Source of the DNA: Pampus argenteus
Taxonomy: Eukaryota > Chordata > Actinopteri > Scombriformes > Stromateidae
NCBI GenBank assembly: GCA_036937835.1
Contig: CM072870.1
Coordinates: 3,272,501 to 3,336,500, forward strand
Length of the DNA stretch: 64,000 bases
Reading direction: 5' to 3'
Shown: piece by piece, positions 25,020 to 38,381 of the stretch
Layout of the letters: every line of letters starts with the position of its first letter
How positions within the stretch are numbered: position 1 is the stretch's first letter
Program-made: the position numbers and the translations under genes
Notes under the pieces: generated by a model
What the model was told of the DNA's origin: nothing
The model's database searches: none
Seen by the model: the letters and a program-made list of their open reading frames with translations, nothing else

Positions 25020-26535
25020 GAACACACGTTCAGTGCACATACACATTCAGAAGTAAAGAGAGAGTTGTAAATATATTGTACATGTTAAGAAAAATGGTAT
25101 GCATGGAAAAAGACACACACAAAGACAGTTCACACAAAGAGTCATAAAAAACATGACTCAGCTTTAAAATCTCCAAGAGGAACTGAAATACTCATGTCAT
25201 TTATACATTAGTGTATACATATGAGATGCCTAAGGTTAAGTAGTCAGGAGCTTTGACTGTATGATCCATAGACAACATGACAGCTCCCCAAAAATGAGAA
25301 AATATCTGGATCACCCCCTGGTGGCTGAATGCAGTACAGGTCATAAATCCTGCCCCTTCCATGTTAGCGGATTGGACATGAGCCAAGTGAAAAAAAAAAA
25401 AATCAAAGTCCAATCCATTTCCCCAAATATGGTTTCTGTCATTTTAGATTAGGTTAGGTTTTTGTAGTTTTTTGTCTTTAATTAGTTCAGATACAGTAGA
25501 CGTTTATAGATTAATATCATGAGATCATTATTCCCTCTTGTCTGTAAGTCCATCCAACCTCGTGGTCAGAGAACAATGATGAGTATGATATTTGTTATTG
25601 GTGATAAAGAGTGATACATCATGATAAACAAGGTTTATCATAACCTTGTTATAGTACAAGTTGATGGATTTGTATTATCATTCTGATTCATTATTTTTAC
25701 TTAGGAGACATCATTTTACTTAGTTGTTAATATATATATTCATATTTTTATCATTTATTCCAAACTAATCATTGGTGATGGAATACCACTGCTGATGATG
25801 GTTTAAAGTACATGATATGGATGCTATAAATACATGCACAGCCGCGCTTATTGAAAGCTGTTCTAGAGAAACGTGTCGATGCAACACAGTCTGTGAAGCT
25901 GCACTTCTTCTTTTCTGTTTGTTTCATTGACAGGTGTACAGACTGGTGGAGCAGGCAGCATACTAATATGAAAATAAATGGTTGAGGGAGTGTCTTTATC
26001 CATTTATGGTTCATTGTAGGAGTGGAAATGAGGCCTGCGCACATGTACTCAATTCCTCAACAACTGAAATTTATAAAATAGAACCACACACACACACACA
26101 CACACACAGTTTTATGAAACAGATGATCTGGCTTTTTGCATACACACACAGTTTTAATCATGAATCTTGATTTTTTTATTTTTTTATTCATGACTTTTAT
26201 ACATGTGACCCCTGGAGCAGCACAAGAATTTGTATGTAAAAAGCAGATGGAAATATAAAATGGTTTCCTCAGGTCCCTTGTCACTCATTACTTGGCTGTA
26301 GTAGTTTAACAGGTCATCCACACAACTTTATCACCAAAAAAAATCACATTTTCAGTCACCAGAAAATGTATGACAAGAAAGATAAAGCAGCACACCATGC
26401 ACTCACATCTCACATGCTACAAATAGAAACCCGATGCATGCGCACACGTGACGACACATGGCATTCATTAAACCATCAGCCACATCAGCCAATAACATAA
26501 TGGCAATACTGCAATAAAACTAACAGTAAAAAAAC

Positions 26536-26574
26536 TGTGTGTGTGTGTGTGTGTATGTGTGTGTGTGTGTGTGT
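26536..26574. repeat. (TG)n microsatellite
   Basis: TG run with one TA interruption. Confidence 0.93.
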
Positions 26575-27969
26575 ATTTGGGGTCATTCCACTCTGTCAAT
26601 TCTCAGAGTTTTCTTTTAATAACATCATTAATGTTTTCCTACATAGAAACAGTGTCTCCAGGACAATGTAACGATGCTTAAGGTTTATGTTATGAGCATA
26701 TTTTTAAGTTTTTTTGGTATAGTGCGGTTGGCTCTAAATATGAGCCTCCATCATCATTTTCTATCCATGTAGCTAATCTATTTAACTATAAGGAAGGATT
26801 CTCTTGACAACCATTCTTGACTCCTTTTTCTAGTCAGTCCGCTCAGAGTTTCCAGAAAACATTCCTACTACATCTCAGATCAGCTCCCATCTCCTCAAGT
26901 AACTGGAGATGTTTGGGGGTCTGTTGTCGTCTGAGCACTCTGAATCTGAAACGCCACGCCCGTACAACCTTCATCTTCAATAGATCATTCAATGTATCTT
27001 GTTGTTGGTGCGGTGAAAAAGGCACATGTGCTGGCAATACACTTTCCAAAGTGTATGAAACTGTTTTACCATTATATAAATCCTTGATGAGATCCTCATC
27101 CTGAACTCACAAGTTCTGCCTGGTGTCCTTATAAGTTACAATATAGAGAAAAAGTTGAGAGAGTCGAGATTAAAGAGATTATAATTACCAACTCTAGTAC
27201 ACAGGAGATAGAGAGGAGACAGATTAAGGACTATACATTTGTTCACAGAATATATGATATCACAGCTGAGCCTGTCATCTACTTTTGGAATAAGTATGAA
27301 TTAAGGTAGAACTCGTCGTGCTTTTCTAGTTTTTTTAACAGTACTTTTCAAAGCAGTTTTGTTGGCAGCTCAGGGTATCATAACAGATTTACGTTGACCA
27401 CCTGTGAAAGGACATGAACCTTAAGAATATTTTTTTTCATCACATACTTGAATGTTCTTATACAGTAAAATACTGGCGTCTCTGCTGACAGTAATTTACT
27501 ATAATTTTACAGGGAAATTTGGTTATTTGTTTGATCTGAGTCTGGTGTAGAGGATGTGTATCCTTTATCCGAAAATGTCTCACACCACATATTTCCAGCG
27601 ACAGGATTTAAAAAGACTTTCCTGTAAAGAGCTTGTTGTCAGTACCTTGTAGATTTGATCTTCAAAACAACGTGAAAACTCCTCCTCCCGTGTCTAGAAC
27701 TGTTATGTCTGCAGATTTAAGACCAAATCCGCACTAGAATCTCCAATCTGGCTTGTGGGATATTGTATACACAGCCCTGGCCTTTTCAACTCAGGTTTAC
27801 CTGTCATGAGAACACTTTGCTTATCTCAGACAGGGATGTTTTCAGTTAGGTGAGATGGCAAAGACACACAGACATGACAGATAACAAAAAGTGAAAATTA
27901 CATCTGCTGCTGATGAAACATTAAAGTAAAAATGACATAGAATGTAAAGAGATCAGGTCTGAAAGAGGT

Positions 27970-27970
<1 letters not shown>

Positions 27971-28001
<31 letters not shown>
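27971..28001. repeat. (TG)n microsatellite
   Basis: Pure TG run. A short inverted (CA)n lies at 28033-28045. Confidence 0.93.
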
Positions 28002-28004
<3 letters not shown>

Positions 28005-29692
28005 GTCAACTGAATCCTCTGATCACAGTATAACACACACACACCGTGGTTTCATCAGCTCACACTGAGATGTGTCATGCAAACTGATAGCACCTCCACA
28101 AATATCTGCTGCATAGACTCATAACTTATATTCAAAACTGCACATGTGCAACATAGTTTCACTGTGACAAAATGACAGATGGCAATTAGAGAAGCTTTCC
28201 AGTAAAGGTCATAAGTGCAAAGCTGTATTGTGAAGAAGAAGAAATATAAAAAATTAAGTATTTCTATATGACTTTGAATGACTTTGAAACTCGCTAAGTT
28301 CAATCTAAAATATAGTTTAATTTATTTTCTCTATGGTGAGTTTAACACTCAGCTGATCTGCTTCATCAGCAGCGGTGTGGGTGAGAAGAGAACATATAAA
28401 ACAACGCAGGCAAAAATCGCTCATGTAAAAAAAAAAAATGGCCAAAACTGTTCTAGTTTTGCATGAAAGTTGTGTGTTCCTGTATGTTCATAGTGTTACC
28501 TCACTTCCTGCTTTGGCCCTGAATGTAAACACAAGTCATTAAAACAACTCTGCTGTCATGCTTCTAAAAAGGGACAGCCTACGAGACTCTGCAAACATTT
28601 TATTCCACAAACATACTGAAATTCTCAGAAACAGAACTCGGAATTGTAACTTCACCCAAAGTACAAAAAAAAAAAAAGCATAGTTTTTACTTATCTCTAG
28701 GGGCCATATTTTCTTTAGAATTTTCCCCTCCACCCCAATATTGGAATTTTGCTTTTTCCCTTCACAGCATTACAACAACAACTGAACACCCCTTTAATCA
28801 GAATCTGTTTCAGATTCAGCTGATCTGAGGGGACAAATAATATTGTAACATTATGATGAGATAATGTCGTCATCGTCATCACACTGCGGTCAGTGTATTA
28901 CATAATGGATCAGTGACAGAACAACAGCAACACACACACACAAATACACTGACATCTGTACACACAGTATACATTTGTTACAATCAATCCTGTTAACCAA
29001 GAAAATTCAAAAGCATCTTTTCAAAGCTGTTGAAGCTCAAACACGCAGTCGACATGCGTAAGTCTGAGGTTTGATCTGGGGCTGTGATGATGTGCTGTTT
29101 ACTCATTTACAGTAGAACATGAGCCCACATCATGACACGAAGCCAAATGAAATGAGCTCCAGGGGATGGTTTGTGTTAGAGAGACATTCACGCTAAAGAG
29201 TATTAGGTCACTGACATCAGCAAAGAGACATCTCATAATCACAATCACTTTAAAATGCTCTGACTGCATTTAATATTTCATTTAAATGAATCAGTGTTTA
29301 AGACAAACTGGAAACTGTTAGTCATTAAACTGGGAACATACACGCAAACGCACACACACACTCACACAAATGTCAGCCGCATTCTGACCATCAGCGGAGC
29401 AGCCTCTCTCCTTTTATAACGGCCCCTAAAATAAGAGCTCCCTGATTGGCTGAGACGCAGTTCTCACTGAATCGCACCAAGCCAATTAGAATGTAGCACT
29501 TCCTGTTCTGCAAAAGATGTTTCCTGCTGATAGCTGAGTAGCAGTGGTGTGTGTGTGTGTGTTTCCCTGAAGTATATGTATTCATCAGTGTGTGTATGTG
29601 TGTGTGTAATGGTGTGTTGGCAGTGTTGTGCTGACCTGTGTGCAGCTTGGGGAAGTGCTGACAGTGATAGCGGTGTCGCCATGCTGCTGCTG

Positions 29693-29693
<1 letters not shown>

Positions 29694-29733
<40 letters not shown>
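29694..29733. repeat. (TG)n microsatellite
   Basis: Pure TG run. Shorter TG runs lie at 29548-29570 and 29588-29608. Confidence 0.95.
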
Positions 29734-29734
<1 letters not shown>

Positions 29735-30415
29735 ATACATGTGCAGGCTGAGCTACGTGAGAATCTGTGTTTTGGTCGGAAAGTAAACAGAGTAGTGAGG
29801 AGTACAACATGTGCTCCAGCACTTCTCACTGTCCTGTAGTAACCCAGCCTCCATGTGACTACATAACACTGATTCTAACAGCTGTTTGAGGCCTTGATAT
29901 GTCCAACCTCTGCTTGTATCTGGAGACGCAGGACACTGAGACGCACGGTCCCCGAAGACGCAGGAAGCCTTGTGCTTTGGTGAAACGCAGAAAAATATAT
30001 GAAAGGACATTATGTATTTTTTTTGAGGAAGGTGTTAGTCTTTGTGTCTGAGTCATTTCATTTGTTTTATAACTGGCGTGGATATGAATCTGTCATGTCA
30101 CAGTCTGGTTGTGTTTTTGTTGTGATTTGCTTGTCACAAAAAAACCCCAAAAAAAATCAAAAGAGAAGAGAGAGCTGATTTTTTCAACCTGTAGCATCAA
30201 GAGGAGGGGACAGAGGACAAGGCTGGATAAGCAACCAGAACACATATCCTGTATGCTCTGCTCCATGTACTGGTGGAAACAAGTTTATTTACAGGTTCCT
30301 GCTCAAAATGATCAACTTCACAACAGCTGAAGTGAAGTAAACAGCCCGAGGAGTCTCAGTAACTGGTTAACTGTCAGTAGAATCATTGCAAATTTGTTGG
30401 ATTGGACTGTTGAAT

Positions 30416-30658
30416 TAAGTAAGCACAACAAGTCTTACAGGTCCAGCATTATCAGCCAATCTGTTGGCCCTGTCTTTAAGATCGGCATGTGCCAAAATAA
30501 AATGAAAATTAAGTCCTTTATTGCTAAATAAACAATGTTTAAATGGAAATTAATAAAGGACTTAATTTTCATTTTATTTTGACACATGCCACTCTTAAAG
30601 ACAGGGCCAACAGATTACCTAAGAATGCAAGACTTGCAGGACTTGTTGTGCTTACTTA
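30416..30658. repeat. Foldback element with about 107-bp arms
   Basis: The left arm 30416-30522 and right arm 30552-30658 are near-perfect reverse complements (outer match TAAGTAAGCACAACAAGTC; inner match AAAATGAAAATTAAGTCC), with a 29-bp centre and a less conserved patch in the middle of the arms. No coding capacity or clear target duplication was seen. It is MITE-like, family unknown. Confidence 0.85.
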
Positions 30659-30748
30659 CGAGGACCGTGTGCAATATTCGTTTCATATGCTGAAATGAGA
30701 ATTACTCTCACTTTTCATTGGAAAAGAAATACTGTATGAAGCACATAT

Positions 30749-30872
30749 CTGCTCTACCTCTGAGCCACAGCCACCAGGGTCATCCTCTAATCAGAAGGTC
30801 GGTGGTTTGCTCCGGTCCGCATGTTGAAGTTTCCTTGGGCAAGATACTGAACCTCAAATTGCTACTTTGAGT

Positions 30873-30930
<58 letters not shown>

Positions 30931-31095
30931 AGATGATAGGATAGGAAGCGCACTATTGCTCCTGATTAGCAGGTTGGAACCTTGCACGGCAGCCTCTGTC
31001 ATCAGTGTATGACTGTGTATGTGTGTGAATGAATAGGTGAATGTTGGCATGTATTGTGAAGCGCTATACAAGTAGAGTTCATTCCCATTTACCAT
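30749..31095 (+). repeat. tRNA-derived SINE with internal (GT)n expansion
   Basis: Contains TCGGTGGTTTGCTCCGGTC at a worn B-box position, CTTGGGCAAGATACTGAACC, CCTTGCACGGCAGCCTCTG and GTGAAGCGCTATACAAGTAGA. These are in the order of a common percomorph SINE. A (GT)n run at 30870-30927 has expanded inside it. Confidence 0.7.
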
Positions 31096-31354
31096 ATGAA
31101 GTGTAAATGTTTCAGTTGGCCTGAAGCATATGCAGCTTTTCAACAGTAACGCAGGCTTATTCAGCATTAAAACAATGATTATTTCTGAGGAGATAGTAAC
31201 TCAATTCTGAATAAAGATAAATGTTAAAGAGACAAAGAAGAATTAAGGTAGAACCACAGCACAGGCTTTAGTCTGTCTCACTGGCCCGTTACACATCAGT
31301 CACCTGCATGTGAAGCTGATGCAGAGTCTATCTGTTACAAGTCAATCAGGCAAA

Positions 31355-32380
31355 AGTTGAAATTTTGTTAAAGGTTCCAATGAGCACAGTGGCCTCCATA
31401 ATCATAAGTTCAGAACCACCAGGACTCTTCCTGGAGCTGCTGTCCCTCTAAACCGAGTGATCAGGGAGAAGGGCTTTACTTAGGGAGGTGACCAATAACC
31501 TGATGGTCACTCTGACAGAGCTCCAGGGTTCCTCTGTGTAGAGAGGAGAACCTTCCAGAAGGACGACCATCACTGCAGCTCTCCACCAATCAGGTCTAGA
31601 TGGTAGAAACTACTCCTTACTAAAAGACACATGGCAGCCTGCCTGGAGTTTACCAAAAGGCTCCTGAAAGACTCTCAGACCATGAGAAACTAAATTCTCT
31701 GGTCTGATGAGACAAAGATGGATCTCTTTGGTGTGAATGATGCCAAGTGTTATGTTTGGAGGAAACCAGGCACCGCTCATCACAGCATCATGCTGTAGGG
31801 ATGTTTTTCAGCAGCAGGAACTGGGAGACTAGTCAGGATTGAGGGAAAGATGAATGCAGCAACGTACAGAGACATCCTGGAAGAAAAGCTGCTCCAGAGC
31901 TCTTGACCTCACACTGGGGAGACGGTTCATCTTCCAACAGGACGATGACCCTAAACACACAGCCAAGATATGGAAGGAGTGTCTTCAGGACGACTAGAGT
32001 GTCCCAGCCAGAGAGACTTGAATCCCATTGAACATCTCTGGAGGGATCAGAAAATGTCTCCCCATCCAACCTAAAGAGGAATGGGGCAAACTGGCCAAAG
32101 ATAGATGAGTCAAGCTTGTGGCTTCATATTCCAAAAGACTCCCTGCCAAAGTTGCCACAACAAAGTATTGAGCAAAGACTGTTATGTACATATTATATGT
32201 TTGTTCATTATGTCTAATACATTTACAAACATTTAAAGCACATTTTTTCATGTTGTCATTATGGGGTATTGTTTGTAGAAATTTGAGGAAAAATATTTAA
32301 TTGATTCCATTTTCATATAAGGCTGTAACATAACGAAATGTGGAAAAAGTGAAGCAGAGTGAATACTTTCCGTATGTATT
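31355..32380 (+). pseudogene. Tc1-like transposon with decayed transposase (salmonid type)
   Basis: Plus-strand sequence follows the fish Tc1 transposase gene closely: AGAGCTCCAGGGTTCCTCTG, then MRN-stop-ILWSDE at 31682-31711 (first catalytic Asp), VWRKPGT, FQQDDDPKHTAK near 31932-31965 (second Asp) and NPIEHLW near 32021-32040 (third acidic residue). The 3' UTR and the terminal repeat, with AAAATGTGGAAAAAGTGAAG and GAATACTTTCCGTATG, end at about 32380. A TAA at 31691-31693 and several frameshifts make it inactive. The left terminal repeat and the DNA-binding N-terminus are not found, so the element is truncated on that side. A second copy of the same family is at 48241-48605. Confidence 0.88.
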
Positions 32381-33399
32381 TATACATCTTGGGGGAGGAC
32401 CTCCAAACCACCACTGTCTCCATCCAGACCCCATGAACAACAGATTTCTTTCAGGTTTCACAAATCTGAAACTGTGTTATGAGTCTTTAGAGTCTCCTTG
32501 TTAATTTATTCCAGATTTGACAAGCGTAGTTATTCAAGCAGTTATTTGCATTTTCTTAAATTTAATATAAACAATATTGCATGTACGATGATGCGAATTT
32601 ACTGAGATTTGCACTGCTCATTTGAAGCGTAACATAGTAATGTTTTGTATACAACTGTTATATCCCTGCAGTTTGCCATGTGTCACGTGCTACTTCAGTA
32701 CAAATATTCCAGAAAATACTGCAGAAATTTGCAGAAGAATGTTTAATATCCAGGAATTATAGACGCTACCACCACAATTCCACACATTGACCATACATAT
32801 TCCATATACTATGCTGGCACATACAGTATCTATGATAAATAAAGGTGGGAGATTGGAGATTCAAACAGTGTATAGTATCTGTGCAGACTTATATGTGAGA
32901 TAGCTTTCACTAATACAGGTGGGCAATAAAAAGACATATAGAGTTTAATCACGTTCCTGTGATAGTAGCGTGAGTCACAGCAACATGGAAGTATATTGAC
33001 GCACTCCTCTTATCAGAATGTCATGTAATGAACACATTTGAAAGGTTAATGTGTCAACAGTGATTTCAGTGCTACTTTGTAATGATTAACTGTGTGTGTG
33101 TTGTGGGTGGCTATGAGTGTGAGTGTACAGCTATTCAATCACTGAGGAGACAGAGAATGGCAATGCTTTAAACAGAACAGAGTCAAGAACCGTACCGCTC
33201 ACGAAAAATACAAAGTTTCATCCAAGTAGAGAGAGTAAGACATATTTAGAGTAATATGTAGCATCATTAAAACTTAGAACTGCACTATCTAGATATCCAA
33301 CTAAATTTAAATTATTGTAGCAGCTTTTGCTCAACTTAGGGTTCTACAGGAACATGTTTGCATGATTTACAATTCAAAAAACGTCTTATTTTATGCTGA
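32381..33399. other. Non-coding, nothing recognised
   Basis: AT-rich, with no coding signal or repeat seen. Confidence 0.55.
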
Positions 33400-33520
33400 G
33401 CCTTTACGCAGCCGCTCGATTCAGTCTGAAGTAGGCTATTCAGCCTCTGTCTCTTTAAGCCCCCCCCCCCTGATTAAACCACTTTTTGTTCTGATTGGCC
33501 AGCTTTTGGAAGTTGCCCCT
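33400..33520 (-). repeat. Teleost interspersed repeat (CTTAAAGAGAC family), copy 2
   Basis: On the minus strand: AGCTGGCCAATCAGAAC, a G run, then CTTAAAGAGACAGAGGCTGAA, the same order as copy 1 at 7085-7250. Confidence 0.5.
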
Positions 33521-33689
33521 TGACAGATTTCCGCTGGCTGTAGGTATTATTATATTATTAATAAATAAACATTCCATTAGTCTGCATATTACCTTTTATT
33601 CATTTCTGTTTCATCACTGTACGGGTGCACAGCATGGAGCCTGGCAGGCATCAGGGGTAAAACTTATGAGAATTTGTATCTTGGCTTTG

Positions 33690-34065
33690 GAAGACGTTGA
33701 CCTGCTGTTGGGGAAACTAGCCATGGTGGAAAAACTAAATGAGGAGCTGGCAGCAAAGGTTATGGATTTGAAGGGATGATACAGGCAGGACAATATTAGG
33801 ATTTTAAAGCACAAGGAGTCTGTTGAGGGAAGTGATGCCCTTCAATTCTTTGATGCATGTAGCCTCAAAGTATTGGAGCCACCAGTAACAGGCATCACAG
33901 TTGATTGAGGCCTCTGCACACCTACGGATGGTTGTCCTCGTCCTGTTATCATCAAGATTCGTCACTTCAGAGACCTCCCTGTGATAAGGTTTGCAGCCGC
34001 ACACAAAGAGAAGCTCCACTATGATGGACAGACTCTCTGCATCGCTCCTGACTCTCTGCGTTTAG
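33690..34065 (+). pseudogene. L1-type LINE ORF1 fossil
   Basis: One frame reads through two stops (about 33777 and 33906) with the order of an L1-clade ORF1 protein: a coiled-coil-like KLNEELAAKVMDL, then QDNIRIL, EGSDALQFFDA, RPVIIKIRHFRD and KEKLHYDGQTL. These match the coiled coil, RRM-like and C-terminal domains of fish L1 ORF1p, an RNA chaperone. Length is about 125 codons of roughly 300, so it is truncated as well as interrupted. No ORF2 sequence follows. Confidence 0.72.
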
Positions 34066-35454
34066 GTCACTACACTCTGCTGATATTCGTAACAGTTATA
34101 TTGCTCAATAAGACATGCATATACAGCGTCTTTCTCTACATTTTGTATTTTTTCACAAATGAAATCCCTCCACAGAGTGCGTAATTAGAAAAATGGCTGC
34201 GTGGCACAGCAGGGAAAACACAGTGCTAGAGCACGTTGGTAAATATGATATAGAAATGTTAATGTTAACTCTGTAACTTTGATCATTCATTTGACATTGC
34301 AATACAGATGTGTTATGTTCAAGAATATAGGTCTTATCACAGACATATACTGTATCTTTCTGAAAAAGTGAGCAAACATCTTTGGTGGATATGACCTTTA
34401 TAGCTGCTGAGTGGGTGTACTGGGCAGCTCCCAGTATGACGGAGAATGGAGCCGTTTCTGAAAACAAGATCAGTTGAGCTTCGATGGATACATTTGGTCT
34501 AAATGTTAGCTAATAGTTGCCATAAAAACCTTGAAAATAAAGAATTAAAAATGTGACTATGGCCCTGTGCGAAGCAGACTGTGTGCCTCTGCTGCTTTTC
34601 CATGGTGGTGGCCTGACTTCCTGTCGGCTGTAGTTCATAGTTCACACTCACAACTGGGAACTGGGACACACAGTTCAGAGAAATATGATCAAACGTGCAC
34701 ACGCTTCACTGGACTAGTGTGTCAGGGTGACGTAGAGTCATTGTTCTTGGAGGGAGGCAGTGAGCTCAGGCCACAGTAATGCTGTGGAGTTAAAACAGGC
34801 AGGTTACTCTGCTCCTGATACAATGCAACTTCCTCCATCAGCAGCAATGTTCCAGGAATGTAGACACACAGCTCCTTTTTTGTTCCTCTTTCCCACTCTA
34901 AAATAGATGATTGCACATGTTATTATTATTATTATTATTTTAATTTTGCTTTGTGTGATCTTGCTTTCATTCAATCTGTTCGTCAATGTGTGTGTTGGAG
35001 GAAACTGAGGTAATATCCTCTTTACTGTGTATGCCTGTAAATGTACAGGCTCTGTTCTGTTCGCTGTGAAAAGCCACTAGGGGGTATACTGTATGTATAT
35101 AAGTTAAAGTTTTTTATGTAAAGTCCAGTAAAGCCTTAAATTTTAAATGTAAAAGCTTTACATTTCTAATTTAAGTACAATACTTACAAAGTTGTTTTGA
35201 AGTTATCTATTATTTTACATATATACTTTCTTAATTTTTAACTTTCAGTGACGCTTATAATTTGAAGTGAGATCATCTAAAAGAGAAAACGTGTGAAAGA
35301 ATATCTGGTTATGTAGATGGTAAATTAGTTCTCCTAAGATAGCCTACACCATAATTTTAAACATACATCTGATATTATTTAGCCTACTGATAATATAGCC
35401 ACATTCAATCATCTGAATATTCATTTATTAACAAATATAAAATGAGAACCACTG
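34066..35454. other. Non-coding, nothing recognised
   Basis: Includes a (TTA)n patch at 34920-34938. No gene recognised. Confidence 0.55.
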
Positions 35455-35571
35455 CTTTGCACTTTCCCATCCAGATTTCATTCTGCTGGCCCACAGGATT
35501 GAACCAACAACCTTCTAGGTCACAATCTCCCTTCTCTAACCTTCAGGCCACCGCTGTCTAGGTGGACAAGT
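35455..35571 (-). repeat. tRNA-like SINE head with A and B boxes
   Basis: On the minus strand an A-box-like GTGGCCTGAAGGTTAGAGA is followed by a B box GGTTCAATCC (35496-35505), the internal RNA polymerase III promoter layout of a tRNA-derived SINE. It does not fold as a tRNA gene and diverges after the B box. Confidence 0.65.
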
Positions 35572-37582
35572 GCAACTAGGCTTGTATAAGGTATGCATTT
35601 AATCCATCAGCAACGTCTTGCCAGGTCATCTCCCTTCCCTTTTTAGTGATGACTTCTTGATATTGAAGAGACCTTGAGCAGAACCTGGCTGTAGGTAGGC
35701 AGCCATCTGCCTTGACCAGTTAGGTTGTGCTAAAAAGGACACTGCTCTAATTTTCCAAGGTTGGATTAGTTCATTATTTGTGGTTTCAGTTAAAGTTGAC
35801 TAGACATGGCTGAACTGTGTTAATGGAGCTTCAGGTGAAAGTTGCTGTTAATCCGAGCTGGACTTTTTCAAGTAAGCACAGCTTTCATTACCTGCGTTGG
35901 TGGAACGTTGGTGGGGTCAACATGTCTCATGTTCGGCTTAATAAACGTTCAGACTGGGTGTGTGACACAGTGACATTAGAACATTACTAAGAGGACTGTG
36001 CATTTGCAAGATTTGGTATCAATCCTAGAACATTCTGCAGGTATGAAGCAACGCAGCACCACATTACAGACCATTGATTTGTTCAATGGAAGATACCTGA
36101 ACAGGTCCATCAACAAAATGCAGATCATGTGATGTGATGCTGTATCTGTCATGTGACCTTGCAGTGTCTAGCTCATACACCTTGTTGATGGGCGTTTTGG
36201 GTCACATTTGAATAAAAGATACATTGACTGATTAACGCATTGAGTTTGAAAGAAGACTGTAGATTGTTTAATATGAAAGTCCTGTGGGGATCTTTTATCT
36301 TACGTTCATTTGTACAGGAATCCCTTCTTCATGTTTTAACTAGCATTAAGCCTGCAACTCACACTTCAAAGATTCTTTCCCACCGCTGTGCAGTGGATCC
36401 CCCACTAAGGCACGCATACAGCACAATACGGATTCAATAAGCATAATTGTATGCAGCTCAAGCCCTTCGTGCGTGCACAAGACACTGCTGAAAAACAGTT
36501 AACTATGAAAACCCCATTTACTCCATCTGTCAACATGAGATGATGTGATGTGTCACTGTGAGGCTCTGCTGAGGGTGTTAAGTGCAGAGATAAACAGCAG
36601 AGTTTAATTCCCCTGCCTCCCATCAGAGCACCACCAGGGCCCAGATTAACTGTAAGGTTGTTTAATGAAACACATTAATACAGTAATGTGCAATATAGAA
36701 GCACGTACTCACATTACTAAAGCCATTAGTAAAGTTAAACAGTTATCGGTGTAATCATTCTAGTCTATATGTGATCACTTCTTGACATGATTCCAATGTA
36801 AGAGACGGAGGACAAAAAAAACCACAGTCTTCAGTATTAAAATGAATTATGACATTTTAACAGTCTTTGTGCAAAGCTCCCAAAGCTACAGTGTATTTAG
36901 TACAAAACTCAGGTGTTTCCCAGGACCGTGTTTCCTTGGCGATGGTGGAGGAATAGCAATACAAAGAGGGAGATGTGCACATTTGTTTACAGTGGGAGTC
37001 ATCTCTTCACAGTCAGTATAAACAGGAGAAATAATAACAGTGGCCAGTGTAAATATGGTTATATCAGTATTGTTTTTAAGAGAGGCTTGAAAAGTTGTGA
37101 ACATGTCCTTTAAAACTAGATGCCTGGACGTTGTGGGGCTCTGGGGGAGTCAGTCCCTTTGCCCAGCGTTGCCTCCTACTGCTTGTTGTGCGGTGCCTTG
37201 AGGACGGTTCGTGATTGTCACAACAATCGAACCATTGTTCATTCGTTGTTCCTTTTTAACGTTTCATCTTTTGAGAAGAACTCAAGTACAGAGAGTTTGT
37301 GTGTGAAACAATTACTATCACCTAGAAAAAGACACGTGTTTTGTTTTTGTCTAATGTCTGGACTGCAATTACTGGATTGGCTAATCTTACTCCACACTAT
37401 TTACAAAAGCAGAAGCGTGTGTGTGTGTGTGTGTGTGTGTTTCCAGGATCTCTCCTGTTTTCCCTCCTGTGTGAGGTCTGTGTAAATCTAGCTGACTGAT
37501 GCCTTTGTCTGCGTCAGTGTTGAGCAACTCAGCTCAGCTTCTATTGGAGGGCGGATTACTGTACATTCAAAATACACACACA

Positions 37583-37631
<49 letters not shown>

Positions 37632-38381
37632 TGACTCTGTCAATATTGACTGTTCGTTTACAGCAGCGAGCTCAGCTCACTTATGTGTTTAAAGGGGGGA
37701 TAAAGAGATCTAATGCTGTAAAGATGTGGTCTTTTCTCTCTCCTTACTGATGTTTAATGGTGTCACAGTGCTCCAGAATACAACACATACAGGGCATCCT
37801 AATGATGTAGGGAAGTGGCCCATCGGCCAAATCCGGCCCTGCAGAAAAAAAACATTTGGCCTCCTGATGACAGTTTTCAGTCATAGTTTACATCAAAACA
37901 TCTACTGTAGATAACAAATTAACACAAGGCTCTTGTAAATCCCAATTATTATGGCATCAGTGAACAATCTTCAAATACATGTTCCAGATGTGTAATACAT
38001 AAATATTATATAGGTTTGTTTTCCATTTGAAAGTGTGGATTGTGCCATATTTGGGTGAAGTAGTTGGGGTCAGGGGGTTTTGGTTTCCACCATGCTGTCA
38101 GAGTCACTGCTATAAATGGAGAATGAAGAGAATTCTGTGTTTGTTTGCTGCGGGTGAGAGCAGCATCAGTGCATTAAAACCTCAGCAAAACAAACAACCG
38201 CAGCCAACAATACATGTTCTAAAATAATAAAATAAGTAAATAAATATAATATAATTATGTACGAGAATGTAATTTCACTGTGTTATTACAGACAGGTATA
38301 CGTCTCTTTATTAATGCTACACAGTCAGGACGGGATGAGACATGCTGTAGGCAGAATGTTATATGGAATGGACTCCATAGT
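35572..38381. other. Non-coding, microsatellites only
   Basis: TG and CA runs at 37416-37441 and 37573-37628. The 121-codon frame at 37120-37485 runs into the TG repeat and has no domain. Confidence 0.55.
37573..37628. repeat. (CA)n microsatellite
   Basis: CA run with one AA interruption. A (TG)n run lies nearby at 37416-37441, so the two could pair. Confidence 0.95.

Larger units (their letters stand above)
23746..30415. other. Non-coding, microsatellite-rich
   Basis: Several CA/TG runs and the (TCCTC)n array. A pair of opposing frames at 26817-27104 and 26843-27049 shows no domain. No gene recognised. Confidence 0.55.

Noticed and set aside
26817..27104. Exon-like pair of opposing frames
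   Set aside because: Both strands are open over the same bases and neither product shows a known domain; no splice junction could be fixed.
35455..35571. Functional tRNA gene on the minus strand
   Set aside because: A and B boxes are present, but the sequence cannot fold a complete cloverleaf and continues as a SINE body.
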